NCBI GenBank assembly: GCA_030220185.1 | Contig: JASPKZ010007297.1 | Span: forward strand, 1,706,001-1,770,000 | Source of the DNA: Diploptera punctata | Taxonomy: Eukaryota > Arthropoda > Insecta > Blattodea > Blaberidae | Direction of reading: 5' to 3' | Length of the DNA: 64,000 nt | Shown here: piece by piece, positions 59,301-60,690 of the stretch | How positions within the stretch are numbered: position 1 is the first letter of the stretch | How the letters are laid out: every line of letters begins with the position of its first letter | Made by a program: the position numbers and the translations under genes | The notes under the pieces: model-generated | What the model was told of the DNA's origin: nothing | The model's database searches: none | What the model saw: the letters and a program-made list of their open reading frames with translations, nothing else

Positions 59301-59432
59301 ATATTTGATTTTGATCGGTTTTCGAAGCACGATCAGATCGGAGAGGTGAAGTTACCGCTGTGCCAAGTTGACTTAGCACAAACAATCGAGGATTGGCGTG
59401 AACTTCAGAGCGTGGAAGGTGAAGGTGGACAG
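20868..59432 (+). CDS. Syt1: Synaptotagmin-1, 5' six coding exons (partial gene)
   Basis: Synaptotagmin-1 is the synaptic-vesicle Ca2+ sensor that couples calcium entry to SNARE-driven neurotransmitter release. Six GT-AG exons join without a frame break: 127+150+137+102+195+177 coding bases = 296 codons. Residues 1-84 are the acidic lumenal N-terminus; about 85-107 the membrane span; C102, C104, C105, C109 and C110 a likely palmitoylated cluster; 111-122 a basic stretch; 123-172 the linker; 173-296 the C2A domain with all Ca2+ ligands (D196, D202, D255, D257, S260, D263). The family's second domain, C2B, must be encoded beyond 64000. Introns of 2.6, 2.5, 19.8, 4.8 and 7.9 kb are full of transposons. 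The protein text is strongly insect-like ([20 protein letters not shown]). Family identity is near certain; exact exon ends rest on splice rules and phase. Confidence 0.95.
21680..21897 (+). mobile_element. LINE-A 3' end in Syt1 intron 1
   Basis: Starts near GGGAAAACGCCCAGTTGGTA and runs through the GRPRMRW and LAQDRDVWR coding to GGGTTCGATAGTGCCAGTG. It ends with the tail (AGTAAGTAAG)n at 21857-21880. Strongly 5'-truncated. The tail confirms TAAG repeats as this family's 3' end. Confidence 0.8.
22115..23015 (+). mobile_element. Internally deleted mariner in Syt1 intron 1
   Basis: TA target duplications at 22113-22114 and 23016-23017. Terminal inverted repeats of about 28 bp share ATCAAATATAAACCGGAATT. 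A HTH-type start ([20 protein letters not shown], then [20 protein letters not shown]) is followed, after a deletion, by the catalytic half: [18 protein letters not shown] and [20 protein letters not shown], holding the second and third acidic residues. The first acidic residue and the middle are lost, and frames shift. About 0.9 kb, against roughly 1.3 kb for complete mariners. Confidence 0.9.
23340..23510 (-). mobile_element. LINE-A internal fragment
   Basis: The complement of the [12 protein letters not shown] region and its upstream part: AAGTAAGAGTCAATGTTTCG, then GTTGAAATGACAAGAGTCCC and TAATGCATAATAGCATGCAT. These match the text upstream of the LINE-A copies at 7531 and 51650. Confidence 0.65.
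23615..23764 (+). CDS. Syt1: Syt1 exon (residues 43-92, start of membrane span)
   Basis: The acceptor TGTTTACAG ends at 23614 and the donor GTAAGT starts at 23765. Enters in phase 1 and leaves in phase 1. It encodes [20 protein letters not shown], a charged amphipathic stretch, then [13 protein letters not shown], the first half of the transmembrane helix. The membrane span is therefore split across an intron. Confidence 0.93.
23985..24370 (-). mobile_element. Transposase N-terminal (HTH) fragment, IS630-type
   Basis: The minus strand reads [40 protein letters not shown] and [18 protein letters not shown]. This is the paired-type HTH region preceding the DDE domain in the Tc1/mariner-like family. 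The start is decayed. A plus-strand piece of a related DDE C-terminus lies about 0.7 kb away. Confidence 0.65.
24985..25200 (+). mobile_element. Transposase C-terminal fragment, Tc1/mariner-like
   Basis: With frameshifts the plus strand reads [31 protein letters not shown] and [13 protein letters not shown]. This is the third catalytic-acid region and C-terminal tail of a Tc1/mariner-type transposase. The repeat R3 starts where it ends. Confidence 0.6.
25197..25458 (+). repeat. Dispersed repeat R3, copy 1
   Basis: Direct match to 39519-39774: AGTTTCAAACAAATGCAAAT at the left, TTGCTTCCACTGAACTGTG, and TTTCTTAGGCTGGACAG at the right. No coding. It follows the transposase fragment here but stands alone in copy 2. 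Confidence 0.7.
25793..26178. mobile_element. Element with divergent tRNA-like inverted ends, copy 1
   Basis: The left end carries a tRNA-like sequence on the minus strand (complement GAATGGTGTAATGGACAACA and GGTTGAAATCCCGG). The right end carries its mirror on the plus strand (GAATGGTGTAATGGACAGCA, GGTGCAAATCCCAG). Both point outwards and finish in matching ends TTAATTTTTCTTT and its inverse. The inverted parts extend inwards through AAATGTTAACATTTGTAT. About 390 bp in total, with no coding. It lies in Syt1 intron 2. Confidence 0.7.
26311..26447 (+). CDS. Syt1: Syt1 exon (residues 93-138, membrane span, cysteine cluster)
   Basis: The acceptor TTTGTGACAG ends at 26310 and the donor GTACGA starts at 26448. 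Enters in phase 1 and leaves in phase 0. It encodes [17 protein letters not shown] (rest of the helix and five cysteines), the basic stop-transfer [10 protein letters not shown], and then [12 protein letters not shown] possible earlier donor, GTTAGT at 26415, would break the frame with the next exon, so 26447 is preferred. Confidence 0.94.
26898..26942 (-). ncRNA. Hammerhead ribozyme motif, complete core
   Basis: The complement reads CTGAGGA, then stem II GGAACC/GGTCTC with a 6-base loop (one mismatch), GAAA, the self-complementary ACCGGT and C at the cleavage position. The 6-base palindrome fits hammerheads that work as dimers through a shared stem III. Stem I is weak (2-4 pairs). Confidence 0.65.
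26998..27042 (+). ncRNA. Hammerhead ribozyme motif, complete core
   Basis: CTGAGGA at 27000-27006, stem II GGAATC/GGTCCC, GAAA, ACTGGT and C. It is the partner of the minus-strand motif at 26898-26942. A third relative at 27093 has CTGATGA and stem II but AAAA in place of GAAA. Confidence 0.62.
28252..28701 (+). pseudogene. PLE-2 reverse-transcriptase palm
   Basis: A 149-codon frame with reverse-transcriptase motifs in order: FYFEYLPT, then [20 protein letters not shown] followed by [14 protein letters not shown] (motif B region), [11 protein letters not shown] (catalytic YVDD) and [10 protein letters not shown]. This set is typical of Penelope-like elements. The N-terminal half of the enzyme is missing, being replaced by the inverted arm. 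A one-base deletion in an A run near 28691 shifts the frame into the next part. Confidence 0.85.
28812..29548 (+). pseudogene. PLE-2 C-terminal half with GIY-YIG domain
   Basis: Frames after the A-run shift read [20 protein letters not shown] and a lysine-rich linker. Then come [12 protein letters not shown] and, after another shift near 29164, [20 protein letters not shown] with [13 protein letters not shown] (the GIY-YIG nuclease). The C-terminal signature is [34 protein letters not shown]. The mirror copy in the left arm (27316-28285, minus) has different frameshifts, so the two arms have decayed separately. Confidence 0.8.
29748..29787 (-). ncRNA. Hammerhead ribozyme motif, core mutated
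   Basis: The complement shows CTAATGA (G to A in CTGATGA), a perfect stem II GAAGGC/GCCTTT, GAAA and the palindrome ACCGGT followed by A. The single core change should abolish cleavage. Confidence 0.6.
29887..29927 (+). ncRNA. Hammerhead ribozyme motif, complete core
   Basis: CTGATGA at 29889-29895, stem II GAAGGC/GCCTCT with one mismatch, GAAA, ACCGGT and A. It is the mirror of the motif at 29748-29787. Stem I is poorly paired. Confidence 0.6.
30135..31130. mobile_element. Element with divergent tRNA-like inverted ends, copy 2, split by a PLE
   Basis: The left tRNA-like sequence (minus, 30190-30285; complement CAGCTCAGTTGGTAGAGCAT and CTGGGTTCAAACCCCAGTC) is mirrored by the right one (plus, 31017-31105; CAGTTCAGTTGTTAGAGCAT, CTGGATTCAAACCCCAATC). 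Between them lie a spacer (AAGAAGCCCTACTGACTTTA) and the PLE inserted at 30296. Without the PLE the element is about 480 bp. A 26-bp scrap of SINE S1 head sits just left, at 30110-30131. Confidence 0.65.
30296..30807. mobile_element. PLE-2 family fold-back insertion
   Basis: Flanks show a 12-bp duplication with one mismatch: ACAAATTTTTCT at the left, ACAAACTTTTCT at the right (30809-30820). The left half is minus and the right half plus copy of the PLE C-terminal end ([16 protein letters not shown] region). They meet at about 30530 in a near-perfect hairpin. It ends in CCTCATAGTGTTATTTCCTA. Too short to encode anything. Confidence 0.8.
31640..32420 (-). mobile_element. PLE-3 3' end, split by LINE-A
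   Basis: The minus strand has the PLE C-terminal text (complement of GAATTTTGAAATTCCCGGGA) and a decayed hammerhead-like region at 31665-31697 (CTGAAGA present, stem II poor). The same family is found in plus orientation at 60420-60680. LINE-A is inserted at 31839-32336, after which the PLE resumes (complement of TGAACTCACCATAGAGG). Confidence 0.65.
31839..32336 (+). mobile_element. LINE-A 3' end with exact target duplication
   Basis: A 14-bp duplication TTCTTCTGTATGTA lies at 31825-31838 and 32337-32350. The insert encodes [24 protein letters not shown] text ([19 protein letters not shown], then [15 protein letters not shown]) and GRPRIRW. It ends in AGTTAGTTAG. Frames are broken by small deletions. 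This is 5'-truncated LINE retroposition into a PLE. Confidence 0.88.
32544..32602 (-). ncRNA. Hammerhead ribozyme motif, best-formed copy
   Basis: The complement reads CTGAGGA, one T, a perfect 6-bp stem II GAGAGG/CCTCTT with loop GACA, GAAA, then AACTGCAGTT (3-bp stem III with a 4-base loop, or a dimer palindrome) and C. Stem I starts with GG/CC and resumes with CATG/CATG after an internal loop. All conserved core positions are present. Confidence 0.72.
33441..33966 (-). mobile_element. LINE-B 3' end inserted in PLE-4
   Basis: Exact 12-bp duplication GTGCACATGTTT at 33429-33440 and 33967-33978. The minus strand encodes [20 protein letters not shown], then [19 protein letters not shown] and a stop, with a (GAA)n tail at the left. 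The upstream part (33660-33966) is non-coding with GGTAGGGCCTCC-type text. The minus frame from 33839 spans it. Confidence 0.88.
34525..34890 (+). mobile_element. SINE S2, copy 3
   Basis: The head has GTGGTTATGCTCATGGCCTC and a decayed B box. The body matches the other S2 copies up to GGGCTATGCTATTGTAGATAG, where SINE S1 begins. The inverted S2 tail to the right of S1 (35238-35398) is a second, minus-strand S2 piece. Confidence 0.8.
34891..35224 (+). mobile_element. SINE S1 between inverted S2 pieces
   Basis: Full S1: head CCACCGCTGTGGTCTCGAGG, GGTTCGATCCCCAG, body and tail ATGCTATGATTGCAGTGAAA. It lies exactly between the end of the plus S2 (GTAGATAG) and the inverted S2 tail, whose junction is the palindromic GATAGATCTATC. 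Confidence 0.85.
35235..35398 (-). mobile_element. SINE S2 tail, inverted
   Basis: The complement of the S2 tail: TCTACAATGGCATAATAGTT, TGACCTTAGCCTATCCTTTG and CGACCCAATGAGACTTCTAG. The tRNA-like head is absent. Confidence 0.7.
35412..35598. mobile_element. 187-bp hammerhead-bearing insertion
   Basis: Exact 13-bp duplication AACTAACATATTA at 35399-35411 and 35599-35611. The left end is the complement of a PLE end signature (AACCTCAAAATATAACTTCC). The rest is a fold-back (TAGTCTGGACATCTTACCTC mirrored at 35570-35590) with one hammerhead motif in the loop side. No coding. Confidence 0.8.
35509..35548 (+). ncRNA. Hammerhead ribozyme motif, complete core
   Basis: CTGACGA at 35511-35517, perfect 6-bp stem II AAAACA/TGTTTT, GAAA, then ACATAT and C. 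The stem III palindrome is weaker than elsewhere (only the closing A-U and central pairs). Confidence 0.58.
35770..35815 (-). ncRNA. Hammerhead ribozyme motif, core mutated
   Basis: The complement has CTGAAAA (two changes in CTGANGA), stem II GGGAGG/CCTCTT, GAAA and AATTGCAGTT followed by T. Predicted inactive. Confidence 0.5.
36159..36200 (+). ncRNA. Hammerhead ribozyme motif, cleavage base changed
   Basis: CTGAAGA at 36161-36167, shortened stem II (GGGAG/CTCTT), GAAA, AACTGCAGTT, then G where A, C or U is required. The core is present, but cleavage is not expected. Confidence 0.5.
36861..37021. repeat. TTA/TCA degenerate trinucleotide repeat, left part
   Basis: A long run of ATT with TCA interruptions. 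It continues at 37877 once the hAT element is removed. Confidence 0.9.
37022..37876 (+). mobile_element. hAT element inserted in the TTA/TCA repeat
   Basis: Exact 8-bp duplication GTTATTAT at 37014-37021 and 37877-37884, the length typical of hAT transposons. Imperfect terminal inverted repeats: TAGAGCTCGGATTTCTATG against TAGAACCTGGATTTGTATG. Inside, the plus strand from 37600 reads [20 protein letters not shown], the hATC dimerisation motif. The rest of the transposase is missing, so it is non-autonomous (855 bp). Confidence 0.9.
37600..37745 (+). pseudogene. hAT transposase C-terminal (hATC) fragment
   Basis: The frame keeps the SCDVExxFSxYxxxxxDRR signature of the hAT C-terminal dimerisation domain, then runs out of similarity. 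The catalytic acidic residues are absent from the element. Confidence 0.75.
37877..38412. repeat. TTA/TCA degenerate trinucleotide repeat, right part
   Basis: About 535 bp of (TTA)n with TCA, TTG and CTT interruptions. It produces spurious leucine/isoleucine- and tyrosine-rich frames on the plus strand. With the left part, the locus carries about 700 bp of this repeat. Confidence 0.92.
38413..39518. other. No gene recognised
   Basis: AT-rich intron sequence. The frame at 39173-39373 has no recognisable domain or splice context. Confidence 0.5.
39519..39774 (+). repeat. Dispersed repeat R3, copy 2
   Basis: Direct match to 25197-25458 with scattered substitutions. No coding. Confidence 0.7.
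39775..40835. other. No gene recognised
   Basis: AT-rich intron DNA. A C10-11 run lies at about 40446. Text around TGTCCCGATTTTTAACAATT and the mirrored AATCTGGTCACCTTATA near 40488 suggests a small element with short inverted ends (about 39820-40500), but I cannot classify it. Confidence 0.4.
40840..41700. mobile_element. PLE fold-back copy with a nested LINE scrap
   Basis: Left (minus): CTCACCTCATAATACTCAG, a strongly decayed hammerhead, then the complement of [20 protein letters not shown]. Right (plus): [24 protein letters not shown] GIY-YIG text, then [17 protein letters not shown], a complete hammerhead at 41560, and the end signature ATCTCATAGAGTTATTTCCC. A LINE C-terminal scrap ([19 protein letters not shown]) sits at 41180-41275. 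Confidence 0.7.
41558..41598 (+). ncRNA. Hammerhead ribozyme motif, complete core
   Basis: CTGATGA at 41560-41566, imperfect stem II (GGAGAT/AGCTTT), GAAA, ACTGGT and C. Stem I can pair only a few bases. Confidence 0.58.
41818..41968. repeat. Small fold-back element
   Basis: Inverted ends of about 45 bp: CAGTCGTCCTCAACTAAATG at the left, the inverse of TTTAGTTGAGGACAACTG at the right, both continuing into AATTTCTGTTTAAAAAA. About 150 bp; probably a MITE or a further PLE terminal derivative. Confidence 0.65.
42050..42556 (+). mobile_element. Deleted Tc1/mariner-like element with LINE-A insert
   Basis: Terminal inverted repeats (ACTTCCATTCAAGTACAGAA and its mirror at 42530-42552; GGCATATGTCCACCTCC mirrored at 42503). 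The plus strand encodes the transposase tail: [35 protein letters not shown], then [20 protein letters not shown]. Only the third catalytic-acid region is left. Confidence 0.8.
42103..42227 (+). mobile_element. Very short LINE-A insertion, exact target duplication
   Basis: A 14-bp duplication ATATGTCCACCTCC at 42089-42102 and 42228-42241. The insert is the last 125 bp of LINE-A ([11 protein letters not shown] coding, GGGTTCGATAGTGTCAGTG, AGTAAGTAAGT). Confidence 0.92.
42750..42800 (-). ncRNA. Hammerhead ribozyme motif, complete core, good stem I
   Basis: The complement reads AAGTA (stem I), CTGAAGA, a stem II region GCAGCC...GTTTT with mismatches, GAAA, ACTGCGGT, C, then TACTT pairing the opening AAGTA over 5 bp. 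Confidence 0.7.
42829..42876 (+). ncRNA. Hammerhead ribozyme motif, complete core, good stem I
   Basis: AAGTA, CTGAGGA at 42834-42840, stem II GAAGC/GCTTT (5 bp), GAAA, ACTGTGGT, C at the cleavage position, then TACTT completing a perfect 5-bp stem I. The mirror partner is at 42750-42800. Confidence 0.75.
43422..43800 (+). mobile_element. SINE S2, copy 4
   Basis: Best-preserved head: GCCGCGGTGGACTAGTGGTT with B box GCGGGTTCAAACCCGGC. The full body follows through CTAGATGTCAGTATGAGGCG to GAGAGCGCCTAAATC. Confidence 0.85.
43890..44212 (-). mobile_element. tRNA-derived SINE S5
   Basis: The tRNA-like head is at the right (complement GGCTCCATGGCGCCATCAGT, then GGTCCTGAGATCAAGTC). The body contains GGGGAAAACGGGAGAAACCT and GAAATGAGATGAGATGAAGC. 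Single copy in the window. 44220-44700 has moderately GC-rich repeat-like text (ACAAGGTCTAGCCCGTGGG) resembling the non-coding part of LINE-B at 33900-33960. Confidence 0.6.
45030..45300. mobile_element. Decayed PLE terminal fold-back
   Basis: CTCATCTCTTAAACTCCATG at the left is mirrored by GAGTGTATGACATGAGATAG at 45220-45240. It ends with AACCTCATAATGCTATTTTC. A hammerhead remnant (CTGAAAA ... GAAACTG) lies at 45173-45212. No coding. Confidence 0.55.
45448..46081. mobile_element. PLE fold-back insertion
   Basis: A 9-bp duplication ACATATCAA at 45439-45447 and 46082-46090. The left half is minus and the right half plus copy of the PLE C-terminal end ([20 protein letters not shown], then [20 protein letters not shown]). 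They meet at about 45722 in the palindromic CTGAAACCAAGGCAAAATTA region. It ends with AACCTCATAGTGTTATTTCC. Confidence 0.8.
46287..46388 (+). CDS. Syt1: Syt1 exon (residues 139-172, linker)
   Basis: The acceptor GTGTGACTCAG ends at 46286 and the donor GTCAGT starts at 46389. 102 bases, phase 0 at both ends. It encodes [20 protein letters not shown] followed by [14 protein letters not shown], the acidic linker conserved in insect synaptotagmin-1 that leads into C2A. Skipping it would keep the frame, so a cassette role is possible but not shown. The intron before it is 19.8 kb. Confidence 0.95.
46630..46930 (-). mobile_element. tRNA-derived SINE S4, intact copy
   Basis: The complement opens with GTAGCGTAGTGGTTAAGGCA and GAGGGTTCGAGTCCCGGTGG (A and B boxes). 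The body follows with CTGGCGGCACTATGGCCCTG and ends near TCACTTTACCTTTACATT. 300 bp. The frames at 46617-46819 on both strands fall inside it and are spurious. Confidence 0.85.
47028..47068 (-). ncRNA. Hammerhead ribozyme motif, core mutated
   Basis: The complement has CTAAGGA in place of CTGAGGA, a shortened stem II, GAAA and ACCACGCT. Partner of the intact copy at 47393-47433. Confidence 0.5.
47393..47433 (+). ncRNA. Hammerhead ribozyme motif, complete core
   Basis: CTGAGGA at 47395-47401, stem II GGAC/GTCT, GAAA, ACCACGGT (3-bp stem III) and A at the cleavage position. Confidence 0.6.
48033..48445 (-). mobile_element. LINE-C 3' end, 9-bp target duplication
   Basis: Duplication TCACAAAAT at 48024-48032 and 48446-48454. 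The minus strand encodes [20 protein letters not shown], then [17 protein letters not shown] and [20 protein letters not shown], with a (GAA)n tail at the left (48033-48056). A scrap of the same family is at 41180-41275. Confidence 0.85.
48582..49174 (-). mobile_element. MITE family M1, copy 1
   Basis: 593 bp with terminal inverted repeats GGGTCG-like at both ends. Flanks read TTA/TTAA on each side. It contains the minus-strand relative of the 63-aa frame found in copies 3 and 4, with stops. It sits in a PLE C-terminal region. Confidence 0.8.
49240..49280 (+). ncRNA. Hammerhead ribozyme motif, complete core
   Basis: CTGAGGA at 49242-49248, a weak stem II, GAAA, ACCAGT and C. It sits before the PLE end signature. 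The poor stem II makes activity doubtful. Confidence 0.5.
49500..49865 (+). mobile_element. Transposase N-terminal (HTH) fragment, IS630-type
   Basis: The plus strand reads [40 protein letters not shown] and [19 protein letters not shown], then by frameshift [13 protein letters not shown]. This is the N-terminal HTH of the arthropod Tc1/mariner-like family whose C-terminus occurs at 3600, 10800 and 19900. No catalytic domain follows. Confidence 0.75.
49907..50890 (+). mobile_element. SINE S1-B interrupted by MITE M1
   Basis: Head and body at 49907-50104 (TCACTACTGTGGTCTCAAGG, GTCAGGAAACTTTAAGGCCC). Tail B at 50721-50890 (GGTTACAATAACGCCATGCC, GGAGAGAATACC) resumes after the MITE. Confidence 0.75.
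50105..50720 (+). mobile_element. MITE family M1, copy 2, TAA duplication
   Basis: 616 bp inserted in SINE S1-B. The empty site can be rebuilt from the flanks (CATTAA and TAAGTTTAGG), giving a 3-bp TAA duplication, which suggests the PIF/Harbinger superfamily. The 63-codon frame is present but has a stop. Confidence 0.82.
51156..51350 (+). CDS. Syt1: Syt1 exon (residues 173-237, first half of C2A)
   Basis: The acceptor GGTTTCAG ends at 51155 and the donor GTATGT starts at 51351. 195 bases, phase 0 at both ends. It encodes [20 protein letters not shown], then [20 protein letters not shown] (Ca2+ ligands D196 and D202 of loop 1) and the polybasic [13 protein letters not shown]. It ends [11 protein letters not shown]. 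Confidence 0.96.
51367..52330 (+). mobile_element. LINE-A 3' end, starting 16 bp after an exon
   Basis: The text FKYLGTI in the bases right after the exon 5 donor already belongs to the LINE. It continues with [60 protein letters not shown] and, after the PLE insert, RRPSWWTKN-type tail text ending in CCTACAGGTTGGATAGAGCC. Frames are broken. A PLE lies at 51769-51965. Confidence 0.78.
51769..51965. mobile_element. 197-bp PLE-2 family insertion
   Basis: Exact 12-bp duplication AAGATTATGAGT at 51757-51768 and 51966-51977. It joins 130 bp of the inverted left end (CTCACCTCATACTTCATAAA, GACGTCCAACGGCCTTCTAT) directly to the right end (GTGAAATAATAAAAAATAAA, CCTCATAGTGTTATTTCCTA), so only termini were inserted. 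No hammerhead. Confidence 0.88.
52331..52607 (+). mobile_element. LINE-D 3' end with (GAA)n tail
   Basis: The plus strand reads [36 protein letters not shown] and [14 protein letters not shown], then a stop and GAAGAAGAAGG. This C-terminal tail differs from LINE-A. Confidence 0.7.
52608..53800 (+). mobile_element. LINE-A 3' end interrupted by MITE M1
   Basis: Left part 52608-52795 ([24 protein letters not shown] text), right part 53364-53800 ([36 protein letters not shown]), ending in CAGTTAGTTAGTTAG. Frames are broken. Confidence 0.75.
52796..53363 (+). mobile_element. MITE family M1, copy 3, with intact 63-codon frame
   Basis: Terminal GGGTCG...CGACCC, flanked by ATA on both sides. The frame at 53010-53201 starts [20 protein letters not shown] and continues with [17 protein letters not shown] and [16 protein letters not shown] to a stop. 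The shape (acidic start, arginine-rich turn, RYYLRD) resembles the N-terminus of HARBI1-type nucleases, but this is an inference. Confidence 0.82.
53911..53954 (-). ncRNA. Hammerhead ribozyme motif, core mutated
   Basis: The complement has TTGAAAA where CTGANGA is expected. Stem II is perfect (GAGAGA/TCTCTT), with GAAA and AACTAGTT then C. Only the first strand of the core is lost. The mirror copy at 54822-54862 is similarly mutated. Confidence 0.5.
53998..54584 (+). mobile_element. MITE family M1, copy 4, with intact 63-codon frame
   Basis: 587 bp, GGGTCG...CGACCC. The frame at 54212-54403 keeps [38 protein letters not shown] and [14 protein letters not shown]. Flanks contain AAGTGAT on both sides next to TTA and TAA, so the duplication length is ambiguous (3 or 7 bp). 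Confidence 0.82.
54974..55140. mobile_element. PLE insertion B of the stacked trio (167 bp fold-back)
   Basis: Bounded by ATTGAGCCTAT at 54963-54973 and 55141-55151. Inverted halves (ATTAATGAGTCATTTTAACA, CTTACCTCATATATCATG and mirrors) around ACTATAGTTACC. It starts with the complement of a PLE end signature (GGGAAACACTTTATGAGGTT). The hammerhead has been lost from the centre. Confidence 0.82.
55152..56294 (-). mobile_element. PLE insertion C of the stacked trio (PLE-2 family), with MITE M1 inside
   Basis: Bounded by ATTGAGCCTAT at 55141-55151 and 56295-56305. The minus strand keeps the GIY-YIG C-terminus: [40 protein letters not shown] and [24 protein letters not shown] copy 5 (55550-56162) splits it. 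It ends with AACCTCATAGTGTTATTTCC. Confidence 0.88.
55550..56162 (+). mobile_element. MITE family M1, copy 5
   Basis: 613 bp. The empty site is visible in PLE-2 (GTGTTCTTTTAATCTTG at 27650). Flanks here read GTGTTCTTT and TTAATCTTG, so the junction has lost one or two bases. The 63-codon frame has an in-frame insertion ([14 protein letters not shown]) and a frameshift near its start. Confidence 0.82.
56306..56480 (-). mobile_element. LINE-A internal scrap and flank
   Basis: 56306-56378 is the complement of the [18 protein letters not shown] region. The remainder to 56480 is AT-rich, and I see nothing in it. Confidence 0.5.
56481..57348. mobile_element. Possible pogo/Tigger-like non-autonomous element
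   Basis: Ends are mirrored: AAAGCTCCTTATT at the left, AATAAGGAGCTTT at the right. Inner text (TTCGTGGGGTATATGTTCTG, CTGCGAATACAGAAACC; then GCGAATATAGGAAGTGAATT, AACCTGCAAATAATAAAAATG) has the palindromic CGAATAC style of Tigger-type termini. No transposase. The minus frame at 56934-57176 is unassigned. The family call is from memory of style, not a match. Confidence 0.4.
57370..57950. mobile_element. Element with divergent tRNA-like inverted ends, copy 3, split by SINE S1-B
   Basis: Left tRNA-like on minus (complement GAATGGTGTAATGGACTGCA, GGAGTTTGAGTCCTGG). The right one on plus (TTGTATCATGGCTTGAGTAG, TGTAATGGA) lacks its middle and 3' part before ATTAATTTTTCTTTT. The same family as 25793-26178. 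Confidence 0.6.
57490..57861 (-). mobile_element. SINE S1, tail variant B
   Basis: Minus-strand copy: head at the right (complement CCACCGCTGTGGTCTCGAGG, GAGTTCGATCCCCAG), tail at the left (CCTGGCATGGCATACTTGTA). Imperfect 11-bp duplication ATTTGGGAATT / ATTTGAGAATT (57479 and 57862). Confidence 0.85.
57951..58593 (+). mobile_element. Non-autonomous element N1, copy 2
   Basis: Inverted relative to 1744-2257. Ends ACTTTACAACCTGTTACGCG and the inverse of GCGTCACATGTTGTAAAGT. The flanks share AATTTTTCTTTTAAAAA (left, up to 57950; right from 58603), an unusually long 17-bp direct repeat. A region 58395-58490 (AGAGAGAAGATAAAAAATTT) has no counterpart in copy 1. Confidence 0.65.
58608..59215. mobile_element. 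tRNA-ended elements, three tRNA-like units
   Basis: Minus-strand tRNA-like units at 58645-58735 and 58952-59035 (complement GCTCAGTTGGTAGAGCATTG and CCTGGGTTCGAGTCTCAGTC type) lie in tandem with a shared spacer (TCTCTTATATACATTGTAAT, CACCAAATGCTATGAAACC). A plus-strand unit at 59117-59195 (TAGCTCAGTTGGTAGAGCAT, CTGGGTTCAAGTCTCAATC) mirrors them. The last ends 60 bp before a Syt1 exon. Confidence 0.7.
59256..59432 (+). CDS. Syt1: Syt1 exon (residues 238-296, second half of C2A)
   Basis: The acceptor TTTTTGTGTAG ends at 59255 and the donor GTAGGA starts at 59433. 177 bases, phase 0 at both ends. It encodes [20 protein letters not shown], then [20 protein letters not shown] (ligands D255, D257, S260 and D263 of loop 3), and ends [15 protein letters not shown]. 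An alternative donor GTGAAG at 59419 would shift the frame, so 59432 is preferred. The C2B exons follow beyond the window. Confidence 0.95.
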
Positions 59433-59904
59433 GTAGGAAACTCTTTTCAATTAATTTCTTTGTAAAAAATAAAATAAAACAAAACTAATTGAACTGTTTT
59501 AAGCATGTCTGTTTGTCTTGGTCAGTAACTGCTCGGATAAGGTAAGACATGATCCCTGGTTGAATTTGCAAGTTGAAAGATTTAAACTTAAGTATTCTAG
59601 AAGTGCATACTCTTATCTACTCTCTATTAGTATTATCTGTATCTTCCAACTTGCTAATTGCTTTGTTTTCATACTCATATGTGTTGACATCTGTAAAACA
59701 TCTATTTTTTTTTTCTCTTCTCGTGATTGAAGTAATAGACAATAAATATAAATATAGCTTCTAGGACATACAAATAATTGTAATAATAATTCTATCACTG
59801 CATATAAGGTGCAATCTTAACCTAAAAACTACATTCTTACCAATAAAAATTATAATTTCATTAGATGATTACCCGGTTATTTATTTATCCCAATTTGATT
59901 GCCA

Positions 59905-60387
59905 TAAATCAGATTACCGACCCCGAAAACTATGATTAAATACTAATATTTGATATTTTCTATTATTTTTACATATCACCCCCTCTAGGCCTGTTAGAGA
60001 TCGAAACTTGGCTTAAATGTCATTGGGACTGTCACCAAACACCTTAGCCACCCTAAAAACTATGGATTCAACACTTATATTTGTCAGTTTTTATTAGTTT
60101 TACATCTTACTCCCTTAGGGCTGCTAGGGATTAAAACTTGGCTTAAATGGCATTAGGACTGTCACTAAACACCTTAGCAACCCTAAAAACTATGGATTTA
60201 ACACTTATATTTATGTCAGTTTTTATTAGTTTTACATCTTACTCCCTTAGGGCTGCTAGGGATCAAAACTTGGCTTAAATGGCATTAGGACTATCACCAA
60301 ACATCTTAGCAACCCTAAAAACTTATATTCGTCAGTATTTTTATTAGTTTTACATCTTACTCCCATAGGGCTGCTAGGTCTTAAATT
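59905..60387. repeat. Tandem repeat, period about 130 bp, 3.6 copies
   Basis: Units share AACTTGGCTTAAATGGCATT, CACCAAACACCTTAG, ACTATGGATT and TTTTATTAGTTTTACATCTT. AACTTGGCTTAAATG starts near 60005, 60135 and 60267. The last unit is cut after CTGCTAGG. It lies in Syt1 intron 6, not coding. Confidence 0.9.
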
Positions 60388-60419
60388 TCATTCCCATACA
60401 AAATAGATGTAAAACTTAG

Positions 60420-60690
60420 ATTATTAAAATAAGATAGAAAACACAAATGAACTCACCATATGGGAAAAATCTATGTACAGAAGATCAAGGAGAGAATCAT
60501 GAATTTTGAAATTCCTGGGAGAGGAACCTAATTAGCAAGTTCTTTGGACCACAGAAAGAGGGAACAGGAGTCGAGATCTAGGGCCGACAACTTGGGAAAA
60601 ATCAGTCTGTACCAACTGAAGATGGAGCAATCATGCTTTGAAACATAGGTCTGAAAGAAACAACTATATGAGGTAAGAAAAATACAGACC
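60420..60690 (+). mobile_element. PLE-3 3' end with hammerhead
   Basis: Plus-strand text HTNELTIWEKSMYRRSRREL-like, then MNFEIPGRGT, the PLE C-terminus. A hammerhead at 60613 follows, then ATATGAGGTAAG. Same family as 31640-32420 (shared CGACAACTTGGGAAAAAT). Confidence 0.7.
60611..60655 (+). ncRNA. Hammerhead ribozyme motif, complete core
   Basis: CTGAAGA at 60615-60621, one T, a perfect 6-bp stem II GGAGCA/TGCTTT (two G-U), GAAA, ACATAGGT and C. Stem I is weak. Confidence 0.65.

Noticed and set aside
59419..59424. GTGAAG as the donor of the sixth Syt1 exon
   Set aside because: It would remove conserved EGEGGQ text and change the phase-0 pattern; GTAGGA at 59433 follows CAG and keeps the frame.
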